Shown piece after piece: positions 33,972-43,789 of a stretch of 64,000 bases of DNA; position 1 is the stretch's first letter; the number at the start of each line of letters is the position of its first letter. The position numbers were made by a program, and so were the translations under genes. Under the pieces are notes generated by a model that saw only the letters and a list, made by a program, of their open reading frames with translations, ran no database searches and was not told where the DNA came from. Source of the stretch: JALYLC01 sp963743275 (GTDB taxonomy: Bacteria > Actinomycetota > Thermoleophilia > Gaiellales > JALYLC01). Location of the stretch: contig CAVUPB010000008.1 of assembly GCA_963743275.1 (NCBI GenBank), forward strand, positions 1 through 64,000, in the 5' to 3' direction.

Positions 33972-35185
33972 GGCGCGGCCTCGGTCAGGAGCGCCTCGGC
34001 GAGCGTCTCGTCGAGCTCGGCGAGCAGGCCCGCGACGTAGGCCCGGCGCGCAGCCGGGTCGTTCGAGTCCTCGCCCGCCAGCACGGGCGGCGCGAGCTCG
34101 TCCAGCAGGCTCTCGTCGTCGGCGGCGCGGCGGGCCAGGTCGAGCGCGGCGCCGAGCAGGTGCGGCTGGCCGCGGTGCAGGTCGAGCTCGATCGGGGCGC
34201 GCAGGTGCTCGCAGCGCAGCTCGGCGCTGAGCGCGCCCAGGGCGAGCGCGAGCTCCTCGGCGGAGCGGCTGCGCTCCTCGGGGTCGCGCAGCGCGAGCGC
34301 CAGCGGGGAGCGCCCGCGCAGGTCGAGGCGGACGACGAGCTCCTCGCCGGGCGCGCCCGGCTGGGTCGCCTCGAGCGCCACCATCGCCTCGCCGGCGAGG
34401 CCCGCGAGCCCCGAGGCCGCGACGTCGTCGAGCCGCAGGCGCTCGAAGCGCACCGGCGCGAGCGGCACGAACTCGACCTCCGCGCGGCCGGCCGCGTCGA
34501 TCTCGACGACGAGCGCGCCCTTCGCGCCGGGCTCGCCCACGTCGTGCGGCGTGAGGCACCCGGGGTACCAGGCCGGCGGCCCGCTGCGGAGCTGCTGGCG
34601 GAGGTGCACGTGGCCGAGTGCCCAGTACGCGTAGCCGCGGTCGAGATCCTCCGGCGCGCACGGCGCGTAGCGCTCGCGCGCGCCCGTCGCGCCGTCGACC
34701 TGCGCGTGCACGACGGCGACCGAGGCGGCGCTCGGGGCCTGCGGCAGCAGCTGTGCGAGGTTGGCGCCCTCGGCCGCGCCCGCGTGCCCGACGGCCACGA
34801 TGTGGCCGAGCGTCTCGCCGCCGGCGCCGGCGATCGCGACGACCACAGGTTCGTGGTCGAGTGCGAGCGTGCAGCCGGCCTGCGCGAGCGGCGCGAGCGC
34901 GCGCCCGGGGTCGTGGTTCCCGCTCGCCACGACGACGGCGATCCCGGCCTCCGTCACGCGTGCGAGCTGGGCCAGCGCGTGATGCAGCGCGGCCGGGCCG
35001 ACCTCGCTGCGCTCGAACACGTCGCCGGCGATCACGAGGGCGTGCGCGCCGCGCTCGACGGCGAGCGTGCAGACGCGCGCGAAGGCCTCGCGCTCCGCGG
35101 CCCGGACCTGGCTCCGGACACCCGCGTCGAGGCTCGCGCAAGGGGCGTCGAGATGGCAATCCGCCGTGTGGACGATCCGCAGCAT
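33968..35185 (-). CDS. Metallophosphoesterase, YhaO/SbcD-like DNA nuclease subunit
   Basis: 405 aa. Mre11-type phosphoesterase motifs in order: VHTADCHLDAP (D-x-H), IAGDVFERSEVGP (GDxxx), VASGNHDPG (GNHD), AVVHAQV, and ALGHVHLRQ (GHxH). C-terminal capping domain. It partners the YhaN-like ATPase downstream, the arrangement seen for SbcCD/YhaON complexes that process DNA ends or hairpins. Confidence 0.9.
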   Translation of the reverse strand: MLRIVHTADCHLDAPCASLDAGVRSQVRAAEREAFARVCTLAVERGAHALVIAGDVFERSEVGPAALHHALAQLARVTEAGIAVVVASGNHDPGRALAPLAQAGCTLALDHEPVVVAIAGAGGETLGHIVAVGHAGAAEGANLAQLLPQAPSAASVAVVHAQVDGATGARERYAPCAPEDLDRGYAYWALGHVHLRQQLRSGPPAWYPGCLTPHDVGEPGAKGALVVEIDAAGRAEVEFVPLAPVRFERLRLDDVAASGLAGLAGEAMVALEATQPGAPGEELVVRLDLRGRSPLALALRDPEERSRSAEELALALGALSAELRCEHLRAPIELDLHRGQPHLLGAALDLARRAADDESLLDELAPPVLAGEDSNDPAARRAYVAGLLAELDETLAEALLTEAAP

Positions 35186-35281
35186 GGGTGTCGCAGCCTA
35201 GCCCTGCGGTCGGCCGTCACGGCCTCGCCGGAAGGCGGTGCGAACGCGCGGGAGTGGGCCCTTCCCCAGCGCGCGCGGGCT

Positions 35282-35854
35282 TCACGCGGGGCGAGTCAGC
35301 CGGAGCATCAGCTCGACGGCCTGGTCGTCCGCGAGACCCTGCTCCCGCGCGAGCGTGCGCCAGGTGTCGAAGCTGAGAGCGAGCGCGATGCCCGCGCGCA
35401 GGAGCGCCCGCCGCCGTCCGCGTACCCGCCAGGGCTCGAGGAGGACGTCGGTCGCGTGGCGCCAGAGCTCGTGGTACGGCGCGACGACCGGGTGGTCGCG
35501 CGCGTCCGCGAGCACGTGCGAGATCATCCGCTCGGTCGAGCGGTGGTAGGCGTAGGTGTCACGGAGGCCTCGCTTCAGGCGCTCCCCGGGATCGGCGATG
35601 GCCCGCCAGCCATCGGGGTCGGGCGCCGGGTTGCGCGCGAAGTACTGGCCGCTGCAGGCGCCGGCGAGCGTCAGCTCGTCGGGGAAGTGGCGGTAGACGG
35701 TGACCCGGCCGACGCCGGCCCGCTCGGCGATCTGGCTGATGGTCGTTGCGGCCGGGCCGAGCGTCTGGTGCAGCTCGATCGTCGCGTCGACGATCCGCTG
35801 CCGGGTTTCGTCCTGCCGCTCGGCGCGGCGCTTGAGGTTGTACGGGCGCGTCAC
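35282..35854 (-). CDS. TetR-family regulator (paralogue)
   Basis: 190 aa from GTG 35854. Helix-turn-helix RIVDATIELHQTLGPAATTISQIAERAGVGRVTVYRHFPDE; helical C-terminal domain with RGRRRALLRAGIALALSFDTWRTLAREQGLADDQAVELM. Paralogue of the TetR at 30670, and likewise head-to-head with a cupin gene across a palindrome. Confidence 0.88.
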   Translation of the reverse strand: MTRPYNLKRRAERQDETRQRIVDATIELHQTLGPAATTISQIAERAGVGRVTVYRHFPDELTLAGACSGQYFARNPAPDPDGWRAIADPGERLKRGLRDTYAYHRSTERMISHVLADARDHPVVAPYHELWRHATDVLLEPWRVRGRRRALLRAGIALALSFDTWRTLAREQGLADDQAVELMLRLTRPA

Positions 35855-35928
35855 GCTGCGATGATGGTACAGGATGTGTCTCCAAATTTGACAGCGATCG
35901 AGCGGCAGGTGTAGGCTGCGCCGCAATA

Positions 35929-35947
35929 GCGGAACACAGTGTTCCGC
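35929..35947. promoter_or_regulatory. Perfect palindromic operator between TetR and cupin
   Basis: GCGGAACAC-A-GTGTTCCGC, 9-bp arms around one base, 20 bases upstream of the cupin ATG and just before its AGGAGGAG ribosome site. Probable TetR site. Its sequence differs from the operator at 30604, so the paralogues likely have separate specificities. Confidence 0.75.
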
Positions 35948-35966
35948 CAAATTAGGAGGAGTCGCG

Positions 35967-36470
35967 ATGAGCACCACCGCCGCGGTCGGCCCGATCGCTC
36001 TGCACGCGGGTGAGGGCGAGGCCCTCTGGGCGTTCGGCGTCCTCGCCACGATCAAGGCCTCGGCCGAGACGACCGGAGGCCGCGTCGCCGTGATCGAGCA
36101 CCGGGCCCCGCAGGGCGCCGGCTCGCCGCTGCATGTCCACCACCGCGAGGACGAATGGTTCTACGTCACCGAGGGCGAGCTGACGTTCTGGGTCGGCGGC
36201 AAGCTGATCGAGGCGACGGCCGGGTCGTTCGTGTACGGACCCCGCGACGTGCCGCACACGTTCCTCGTCACGTCGCGCGAGGCGCGCTTCCTGCTCGTCA
36301 CCGAGCCCGCCGGCTTCGAGAGCTTCATGCGCGCCATGGGGCAGCCCGCCGCGACCCCGACGATCCCGCCGCCCGCGGCGCCGCCGTCCGATCTCGCGCC
36401 GCTCGTCGCCGCCGCGGCCGCGTACGGCATCGAGATCCTCGGCCCCCCAGGCCTCCCGGCCTCGGAGTGA
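35967..36470 (+). CDS. Cupin protein, divergent from TetR
   Basis: 167 aa. Cupin motif 1 SPLHVHHREDEWFYVTEGELTFWVGG (HxH-x4-E-x6-G) and motif 2 YGPRDVPHTFLVTSREARFLL. Proline/alanine linker, then a short helical tail DLAPLVAAAAAYGIEILGPPG. Preceded by a strong AGGAGGAG. Likely a metal-dependent small-molecule dioxygenase or isomerase regulated by the divergent TetR (inference). Confidence 0.85.
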   Translation: MSTTAAVGPIALHAGEGEALWAFGVLATIKASAETTGGRVAVIEHRAPQGAGSPLHVHHREDEWFYVTEGELTFWVGGKLIEATAGSFVYGPRDVPHTFLVTSREARFLLVTEPAGFESFMRAMGQPAATPTIPPPAAPPSDLAPLVAAAAAYGIEILGPPGLPASE

Positions 36471-36483
36471 GCGGAGGCTCGAC

Positions 36484-38160
<1,677 letters not shown>

Positions 38161-38263
38161 AGCCGCGCAGGGTAGCCGCTGAGGGCGTTCCGGCCGGCTG
38201 GTCGATCCCTAGTAGCCCGCGGGGGTGATATCGGAAATGCGTTCGCGCGCCGATGTCTGAAGC

Positions 38264-39142
38264 ATGAACGGTCGTATCCGCATGCTTCTCTTCCTTGTCG
38301 TTGGCCTTGCCGTCCTCGCCCTGCCGGCGTTTGCCGGAGCGGCCGAGATCGTCGATCGCAACGTGGGCTCGCCGGCCCTGCGCGTCAACGGCAAGAACGT
38401 GGCGCTCGTGACCTACACGGTCAAGGGCGCGCCGCGTCACGTCCTCTACTGGGGCGCCGTCAACTGGGCCGCGAGCTTCAAGCGCGACTACTCCGGCGGC
38501 TGGAAGAGCAAGATCGCCGACTACAAGACCTTCGGCAACAGCTGCAAGCCCTACACGGGGCCGCAGCTGGCCTTCATGATCGCCGCCTGCGACGCGCCCG
38601 ACGGCTCGCACTGGGCGCTGCAGCAGTGGCAGCGCCTGTGGAGGAACTACGGTGGCGACCGGGCGCCCAACGAGCTCTACGTCTCGCACTGGCGCGGCGA
38701 CGTCGGCAAGCTCCTGATCGCGACGGACTACAGCTACCACGGCAAGCATCAGCACCTGTGGGGCAAGTTCTCGTTCCACGGCAAGCCCGTCTTCGGGACG
38801 AGCTGGACGCGCCTCGGCGTGCCGCGCGACAAGCAGGGCCGCAACATCTACGTCGACTTCCTCAAGGGCCCGCAATGGCACCGCGTCAACAGCTTCCTCA
38901 CGCATCCGCCGACCGCGGGCTTCTGCTACACGTTCGCGAACCACAGCCCCGCCGCCTCGGCGGCCTGGAACGGGCAGGGCACCGGCGACGCCTACCGAGC
39001 CACCGCGATCGGCCCGGGCGTCACGCCGCTCGTGCAGACGCACTTCGCGCCGCCCGGTCCGTACGAGACCGCGAGCGACGGCGCCGCCAATGCCGCGCAG
39101 CACCAGCTGCTCGGCAGCGACCGGCGCTGCCGCATCGACTAG
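38264..39142 (+). CDS. Secreted protein, unknown
   Basis: 292 aa with a clear Sec signal peptide (MNGRIRMLLFLVVGLAVLAL..., cleavage likely after AGAA). The mature part is rich in Trp, Tyr and His (SHWALQQWQRLWRNYGG, YHGKHQHLWGKFSFHGK) and has four Cys that could form two disulfides. It ends HFAPPGPYETASDGAANAAQHQLLGSDRRCRID. No catalytic motif I recognise. Single gene, convergent with the cupin gene. Confidence 0.7.
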   Translation: MNGRIRMLLFLVVGLAVLALPAFAGAAEIVDRNVGSPALRVNGKNVALVTYTVKGAPRHVLYWGAVNWAASFKRDYSGGWKSKIADYKTFGNSCKPYTGPQLAFMIAACDAPDGSHWALQQWQRLWRNYGGDRAPNELYVSHWRGDVGKLLIATDYSYHGKHQHLWGKFSFHGKPVFGTSWTRLGVPRDKQGRNIYVDFLKGPQWHRVNSFLTHPPTAGFCYTFANHSPAASAAWNGQGTGDAYRATAIGPGVTPLVQTHFAPPGPYETASDGAANAAQHQLLGSDRRCRID

Positions 39143-39178
39143 CCGCGGCGGCGCGCCCCGGCAGCGATCAACGGCGGC

Positions 39179-39559
39179 TCACGGCTCGCCGCCGCTGATC
39201 CAGTAGCCCCAGCGCGGCTGCTCCTCGGGCGCCTGCGCGCCGATGCAGAGCACCCGCGTGCCCGGCTCGAGCACCTGGTAGCTGCGCTGCGCCGCGGGGT
39301 CGGCGACGCCGACCGCCGTGCCCGGGCCGGCCTCGATCGATTCGTCGCCGACGGTGAAGCGGGCGCGCCCGGAGATGACGACGAAGAGCTCCTGCTGGCC
39401 CGACTCGGTCTCGTCGTGCGCGAACGCGAGCTGGTCGTCCGGCCCGCCCTCGATGACGTTGACGCCGAATGCGGCGAGCCCGAGCGGCTCGTTGAGCGCG
39501 GCCCAGTGCCCGAACTCGGTCGCGCCGACGGGCACGGCGGTGAGGTCGACGGTGTGCAT
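39179..39559 (-). CDS. Small cupin protein (paralogue of 24329)
   Basis: 126 aa. Cupin core FAHDETESGQQELFVVISGRARFTVGDESIEAGPGTAVGVADPAAQRSY. Metal-ligand His residues are partly replaced. It follows the amidinohydrolase gene (21-base gap) and has an AGGAGGAGCC ribosome site, so it is the last gene of the uptake operon starting at 43676. Confidence 0.8.
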   Translation of the reverse strand: MHTVDLTAVPVGATEFGHWAALNEPLGLAAFGVNVIEGGPDDQLAFAHDETESGQQELFVVISGRARFTVGDESIEAGPGTAVGVADPAAQRSYQVLEPGTRVLCIGAQAPEEQPRWGYWISGGEP

Positions 39560-39579
39560 GGCTCCTCCTTCGGACCCTC

Positions 39580-40575
39580 TCACTCGGCGCGGTCGCGCCG
39601 CAGCTCCATCGTGGTGCAGTGGATGCCGCCGCCGCCGCGCTGGATCTCGCCGTACGGGATCTCGATCACGTCGACGCCGCGCGCGCCGAGCCGCTCGACG
39701 GTGCGCGGATGGCCCTCGCTGAGCACGAGCCGGCCGGGGCGGACGACGAGGCCGTTGATCGCCCAGCCCTCGTCTTCGTGCTTCTCGATCAGGTCGATGC
39801 CGAGCTCGCGCAGGCGATCCGCGAACCAGTACGGCAGCCGGCGCACGTCGCACAGCGCCTTGTCGCGGTCGACCATCGAGAGGTGCCCGTCGAGGTGGAT
39901 CGACCAGCCGGTGAGCGGGACGACGATCAGCTCGACGCCGAGCGGCGCGAGCACCTCGGCGAGCTGACGGGCGCCTTCCGGGTTGCAGCGCATCGACGCG
40001 CCGAACGCGTAGATCCTCGGCGTGAGCTTGACGACCGTGCCGCCCTCGAGCGTCCCGCTGCCGTGGATCGTGCGCAGGACGGGCATGCCGAGCGCCGCGA
40101 CCGCCTGCGTCGCGTAGCGCTCCTCGCCGCGGCGCATGAGCGGCCCCATGCGCCCGATCACGGCGCCGCCGCGCACGACGCACATCGGGTCGCGCACGTA
40201 GACGGCGTTCATGAGGTGCGCCGGCATCGGCCCGCCGTCGACCACCTCGACGCCCTCGTCCCGCAAGGCGGCCACGAGTCCGTCGTGCTCGGCCTGCATG
40301 CGCGCGATGTCGGGCAGCGTGCGCGACTCCCAGAACCAGGTGCGCCCGGGGTCGACGAGCGAGCGCGAGCCCTCGTCCCAGCAGTCGTCCCGCACCGCCT
40401 TCCACTCGTCGCCCGGCCGCCGCACGAGCAGCGTGCGCAGCGGGCTGACGTCGTCGTCGCAGCCCCAGTCGGCGTCCCAGTCGCGGATCAGCGCGGCGGC
40501 CTCGTGGAACGGCGGCTCGGGGCTCGCCGGGAAGAGGCTCTGCACCTGGTGCTCGGGCGAGCGCTCCTCGCTCAC
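39580..40575 (-). CDS. Dimethylarginine dimethylaminohydrolase/arginine deiminase-family enzyme
   Basis: 331 aa, guanidino-group-modifying pentein fold. SPLRTLLVRRPGDEW (N-terminal motif), substrate acid in GSGTLEGGTVVKL, His in SIHLDGHLSMVD and the nucleophilic Cys in GGGGIHCTTMEL give the Cys-His-Glu catalytic set. Family members hydrolyse arginine, methylated arginines or transfer amidino groups. Co-transcription with an amino-acid importer suggests use of an imported guanidino compound (inference). GTG 40575 overlaps the upstream stop. Confidence 0.8.
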   Translation of the reverse strand: MSEERSPEHQVQSLFPASPEPPFHEAAALIRDWDADWGCDDDVSPLRTLLVRRPGDEWKAVRDDCWDEGSRSLVDPGRTWFWESRTLPDIARMQAEHDGLVAALRDEGVEVVDGGPMPAHLMNAVYVRDPMCVVRGGAVIGRMGPLMRRGEERYATQAVAALGMPVLRTIHGSGTLEGGTVVKLTPRIYAFGASMRCNPEGARQLAEVLAPLGVELIVVPLTGWSIHLDGHLSMVDRDKALCDVRRLPYWFADRLRELGIDLIEKHEDEGWAINGLVVRPGRLVLSEGHPRTVERLGARGVDVIEIPYGEIQRGGGGIHCTTMELRRDRAE

Positions 40576-41258
40576 GGCGACGGCACGCCGCGGCGGCCGG
40601 GCGGCAGCGCGGGCCCGGGCGGGGCGAGGCTCGGGTCGACGCCGGCCGGCACCGCGTCGAGCCGCACCCCGGCGCTGCCCCGGTACCGCCGCACCTCGCC
40701 CACGACCATCAGGACGAGCGCGGCGACGGCGCCGACGAGCAGCCACTCACGGATGCTCACCACCGTGTGGCGCGCGGAATGCTCCCACTGCCCGGTGTCG
40801 TACGTGCTCTGGAGGCCGGGCTTGTTCGTGTTGTCCGGGATGTTGTCGTAGCCGAACGGGTAGCGCTGCGTGTGGTGGTGCACCCAGGTGCCGAGCCGGT
40901 GCGTGACGCCGAACGTGACCACGATCACGGCCACCGTGACGATGTAGCCGCCGCGCCGCACGAACGAGGCGAGGATGCCGATGCCGATGAGCACGAGCGG
41001 CGGGACGATCGCCCAGCCCCAGATGCGCCACTCGGTCGCGTTCGAGGTGCTCGTGTACTGGGTCGCGATGTAGACGCCCTGCTCGGCGGCCTTCTTGATG
41101 ATCGTGACGCCCGGGTAGTGCGTGTGCGTGCGCCACACGGCGACCTGCGGCCTGTCGAGCGCGAGCGACGCGCACAGGATCGAGATCATCAGCAGCGGCA
41201 CGGCGTAGAGGATCGAGAGCAGGAACGGCAGCTTGTTGCGCGCGAAGGGGTTGCCCAT
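40572..41258 (-). CDS. Membrane protein, unknown
   Basis: 228 aa, about four transmembrane segments (LPFLLSILYAVPLLMISILCASL, WGWAIVPPLVLIGIGILASFV, YIVTVAVIVVTFGVTH, EWLLVGAVAALVLMVVGEV). An extracytoplasmic loop between the first two carries YPGVTIIKKAAEQGVYIATQY. Proline-rich cytoplasmic tail. Lies between the ABC ATPase and the hydrolase, overlapping both; presumably accessory to uptake. Confidence 0.6.
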   Translation of the reverse strand: MGNPFARNKLPFLLSILYAVPLLMISILCASLALDRPQVAVWRTHTHYPGVTIIKKAAEQGVYIATQYTSTSNATEWRIWGWAIVPPLVLIGIGILASFVRRGGYIVTVAVIVVTFGVTHRLGTWVHHHTQRYPFGYDNIPDNTNKPGLQSTYDTGQWEHSARHTVVSIREWLLVGAVAALVLMVVGEVRRYRGSAGVRLDAVPAGVDPSLAPPGPALPPGRRGVPSP

Positions 41259-42010
41259 CACATCCGCCCGGCCTCGAGCACGCGCGCGAGGAACTCGCGC
41301 GTGCGCGCCTCGCGCGGCTCGCCGAAGATCTGCGCGGGCGGGCCCTCCTCGAGGATCCGGCCGGCGTCGAGGAAGCAGATCTTGCTCGCCACCTCGCGCG
41401 CGAAGCTCATCTCGTGCGTGGCGATGATCATCGTCATGCCGACCTCGCGGAGGCCGCGTACGAGGTGCAGCACCTCGCTCACGAGCTGCGGGTCGAGCGC
41501 GCTCGTGATCTCGTCGAGCAGCATCAGCTTGGGATCCATGGCCAGCGCGCGCACGATCGCGACGCGCTGCTGCTGGCCGCCCGAGAGCCGGTCGGGGAAC
41601 GAGTCCGCCTTGTCGCGCAGGCCGATGCGCTCGAGCAGCTCGTATGCCCGCTCGTTGGCCTGGTGCTTGGAGAGCTTGCGGATCTGCCGCGGCGCGAGCG
41701 TCACGTTCTGCAGCACCGTCATGTGCGGGAAGAGGTTGTAGGCCTGGAACACGATGCCGATCTTGCGCCGCAGCGCGTTGACGTCGACCTTGCCCTCCGT
41801 GATCGTCTGGCCGTCGATCATGATCTTCCCCGCCTGCACGCGCTCGAGCAGGTTGAGGCAGCGCAGGAGCGTCGACTTGCCCGAGCCCGACGCCCCGATC
41901 AGGCAGATGACCTCGTGCTCCGCGACGGTCAGGCTGACCTCGTCGAGCACGGTGTTCTCGTCGAAGCGCTTCGTGACGTTCTCGACCTTGACGAAGTCGG
42001 CGTCGCTCAT
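41258..42010 (-). CDS. Polar amino acid ABC transporter ATP-binding protein (GlnQ type)
   Basis: 250 aa. Walker A GASGSGKST, Q-loop IVFQAYNLFPHMTVLQNV, signature LSGGQQQRVAIVRALAMDP, Walker B LMLLDEITSALD, switch His in IIATHEM. Closest to GlnQ/HisP ATPases of polar amino acid importers. Overlaps the permease gene by 4 bases. Confidence 0.92.
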   Translation of the reverse strand: MSDADFVKVENVTKRFDENTVLDEVSLTVAEHEVICLIGASGSGKSTLLRCLNLLERVQAGKIMIDGQTITEGKVDVNALRRKIGIVFQAYNLFPHMTVLQNVTLAPRQIRKLSKHQANERAYELLERIGLRDKADSFPDRLSGGQQQRVAIVRALAMDPKLMLLDEITSALDPQLVSEVLHLVRGLREVGMTMIIATHEMSFAREVASKICFLDAGRILEEGPPAQIFGEPREARTREFLARVLEAGRM

Positions 42011-42681
42011 GCCTGCGCCCGCTCGAGCTTCTCGCGGCGTCCGATCAGCCCGTCGGTGTAGCGGGCGAGCGGGATCGTGATGTACACGAAGAGGACGGCG
42101 GCGATCATGTAGCCGCTGAAGTTGCCGAACGTCGTCGAGTACGTCTGCGCTTGCTGGACGGCCTCGGTCACGCCGACGACGCCGATGATCGCGGTGTCCT
42201 TCTGCAGGCCGATGAAGTCGTTCAGGAGCGGCGGGATGACGCGCCGGATCGCCTGCGGCAGGATCACGTGGCGCATCATCTGCCCGTAGCCGAGGCCCAG
42301 CGAGCGCGCCGCCATGCGCTGGCTCGGATGGACGGACTCGATGCCCGCGCGGTAGACCTCGGCGACGTAGGCGGAGTAGACGATCACGAGCGCCAGGACG
42401 CCGTAGACGATCAGGCTCTGGCTCCCGATCCAGTGCGAGATGCCGCTGTTGGAGTCCTGAGCGAGCGCCGGCAGGCCGAGCGTGGTCACGAACGCGATCA
42501 GCACGAGCGGCGTGCCGCGGAAGAAGTCGCAGTAGGCGATCACGAGCCAGCGCAGCGGCGCGGCACGCGGTCCCGGCAGGCCGCGGACGACGGCGAGCAC
42601 GAGCGCGAAGATCAGGATCAGCACCTCGGCATAGAGCATGAGCTTGACGTTCGTGCCGAAGCCGTCCCAGATGTCCGGCAT
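42007..42681 (-). CDS. Polar amino acid ABC transporter permease (HisM/GlnP type)
   Basis: At least 224 aa, five to six helices, with the EAA loop YRAGIESVHPSQRMAARSLGLGYGQMMRHVILPQA. ATG 42681 is the only standard start, with a poor ribosome site. The frame stays open upstream to a CTG at 42735 preceded by a GGGGTAGGG tract and would add LNNPFFKIFFSPFDIRRA, so an N-terminal extension with a CTG start is possible. Confidence 0.88.
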   Translation of the reverse strand: MPDIWDGFGTNVKLMLYAEVLILIFALVLAVVRGLPGPRAAPLRWLVIAYCDFFRGTPLVLIAFVTTLGLPALAQDSNSGISHWIGSQSLIVYGVLALVIVYSAYVAEVYRAGIESVHPSQRMAARSLGLGYGQMMRHVILPQAIRRVIPPLLNDFIGLQKDTAIIGVVGVTEAVQQAQTYSTTFGNFSGYMIAAVLFVYITIPLARYTDGLIGRREKLERAQA

Positions 42682-42780
42682 CGCGCGCCGGATGTCGAAC
42701 GGGCTGAAGAAGATCTTGAAGAACGGATTGTTCAGAGCGTCCCTACCCCTGCCTGAACGTCACGGGGGCGCAAGCATACT

Positions 42781-42823
42781 GCGGCCCGCAGAGCCTGGCC
42801 GTATGGCCGGCTCCGCGGGCCGC
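42781..42823 (-). terminator. Stem-loop between binding-protein and permease genes
   Basis: GCGGCCCGC (42781-42789) pairs with 42815-42823, GAGCC with GGCTC (42809-42813), and GGCC with GGCC around GTAT. Such a hairpin just after a solute-binding-protein gene usually causes partial termination and stabilises its mRNA, giving more binding protein than membrane components. Confidence 0.75.
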
Positions 42824-42839
42824 GGGCGTGCTGGGTGGA

Positions 42840-43676
42840 CTACTTGAAGACGGGCAGCTTCGAGGCGTCGAACGTGAGCCACTTCGTCGAGAGCTTGCCG
42901 ATCGTGCCGTTGGCGAGCAGCTTCTTGATCGCCTTGTTGACGGGCGCCCGGATCGGGTCGCCCTTCTGGAACGCGGCGCCGTACTGCTCGTTCGTGATGA
43001 TCTGGCCGACGATCGGGCCGTACGCCTTCGGCTCCTGGAACTTCTGCGCGCCCAGGATCGGGGCGTCGTAGAGCGCGGCGTCGCAGCGCTTCGTCTTGAG
43101 CTGCTGGTACATGATCGTCGTCGTCTGCGGGTACAGCGCCTTCTTGTTGGGCTTGACGCGATCCTTGATGTAGGCGGCGCCCGTGGTGCCGATCTGCGCG
43201 CACAGGACGATGTTCTTGAGGTCGGCGATCGACTTCGGCAGCGGCGACAGGCCCTTGCGCACCATCACGCCCTGGTTGGCGTTGAGGTACGAGACCGAGA
43301 AGTCGATGTTCTTCTTGCGCTCGGCCGTGATGGTCATCTCGGCGAGGCCGAAGTCCCACTTCTTGGGGCCGGGCAGGTACATGTTCTGGAAGTTGTTCTG
43401 GACGTAGACGATCTTCGTGAGCCCGAGCTCCTTTGCGATCGCCTTCGCCATGTCGATCTCCATGCCCTTCGGCGCGGGCGATGCGGGCAGCACGTTGTTG
43501 CCGGACGGCAGCGGGGTGACGTTCTGGAATCCCGGCGAGGGCATGCTGAGGCCCACGGTGAGCTGACCCGGGGTCTTGAGTCCGGGCGGGTCGGCCTTGC
43601 CCCTGGCGCCGGCGGAGCCGGCGGTGAGCCCGACGGCGAGGGCGACCGCGGCGAGCGCGGTGACGAGCTTCTTCAC
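42840..43676 (-). CDS. Amino acid ABC transporter substrate-binding protein
   Basis: 278 aa. Sec signal peptide (MKKLVTALAAVALAVGLTAGSAGARG); no lipobox Cys, unusual for a Gram-positive-type binding protein. SBP family 3 pattern: MEIDMAKAIAKELGLTK, WDFGLAEMTITAERKKNIDFSVSYLNANQGVMV, CAQIGTTGAAYIKDRV, YDAPILGAQKF. Five-gene downstream context points to polar or basic amino acid uptake. GGAGG precedes the ATG by 7 bases. Confidence 0.9.
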   Translation of the reverse strand: MKKLVTALAAVALAVGLTAGSAGARGKADPPGLKTPGQLTVGLSMPSPGFQNVTPLPSGNNVLPASPAPKGMEIDMAKAIAKELGLTKIVYVQNNFQNMYLPGPKKWDFGLAEMTITAERKKNIDFSVSYLNANQGVMVRKGLSPLPKSIADLKNIVLCAQIGTTGAAYIKDRVKPNKKALYPQTTTIMYQQLKTKRCDAALYDAPILGAQKFQEPKAYGPIVGQIITNEQYGAAFQKGDPIRAPVNKAIKKLLANGTIGKLSTKWLTFDASKLPVFK

Positions 43677-43710
43677 GTGGAACCTCCGAGACGGCGAACG
43701 GTACGCGCAG

Positions 43711-43716
43711 AATCTA
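43711..43716 (-). promoter_or_regulatory. -10 box TAGATT of amino-acid uptake operon
   Basis: Reads TAGATT on the minus strand, about 35 bases upstream of the binding-protein ATG. No clear -35 hexamer. It is the same hexamer as used at the tRNA-Sec and IclR promoters. Confidence 0.5.
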
Positions 43717-43789
43717 GCCAGAGCGGGCGCCCCGCGCGCGCGGCGTCGCTCGGTATCGCCCTACTAGTACGCTCGCCAGGTGCCCGCGG

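Noticed and set aside
31239..34040. Plus-strand frame of more than 900 codons opposite the YhaN-like gene
   Set aside because: Composition is Arg/Ala/Leu-rich without motifs; the minus-strand frame has Walker A, signature and Walker B.
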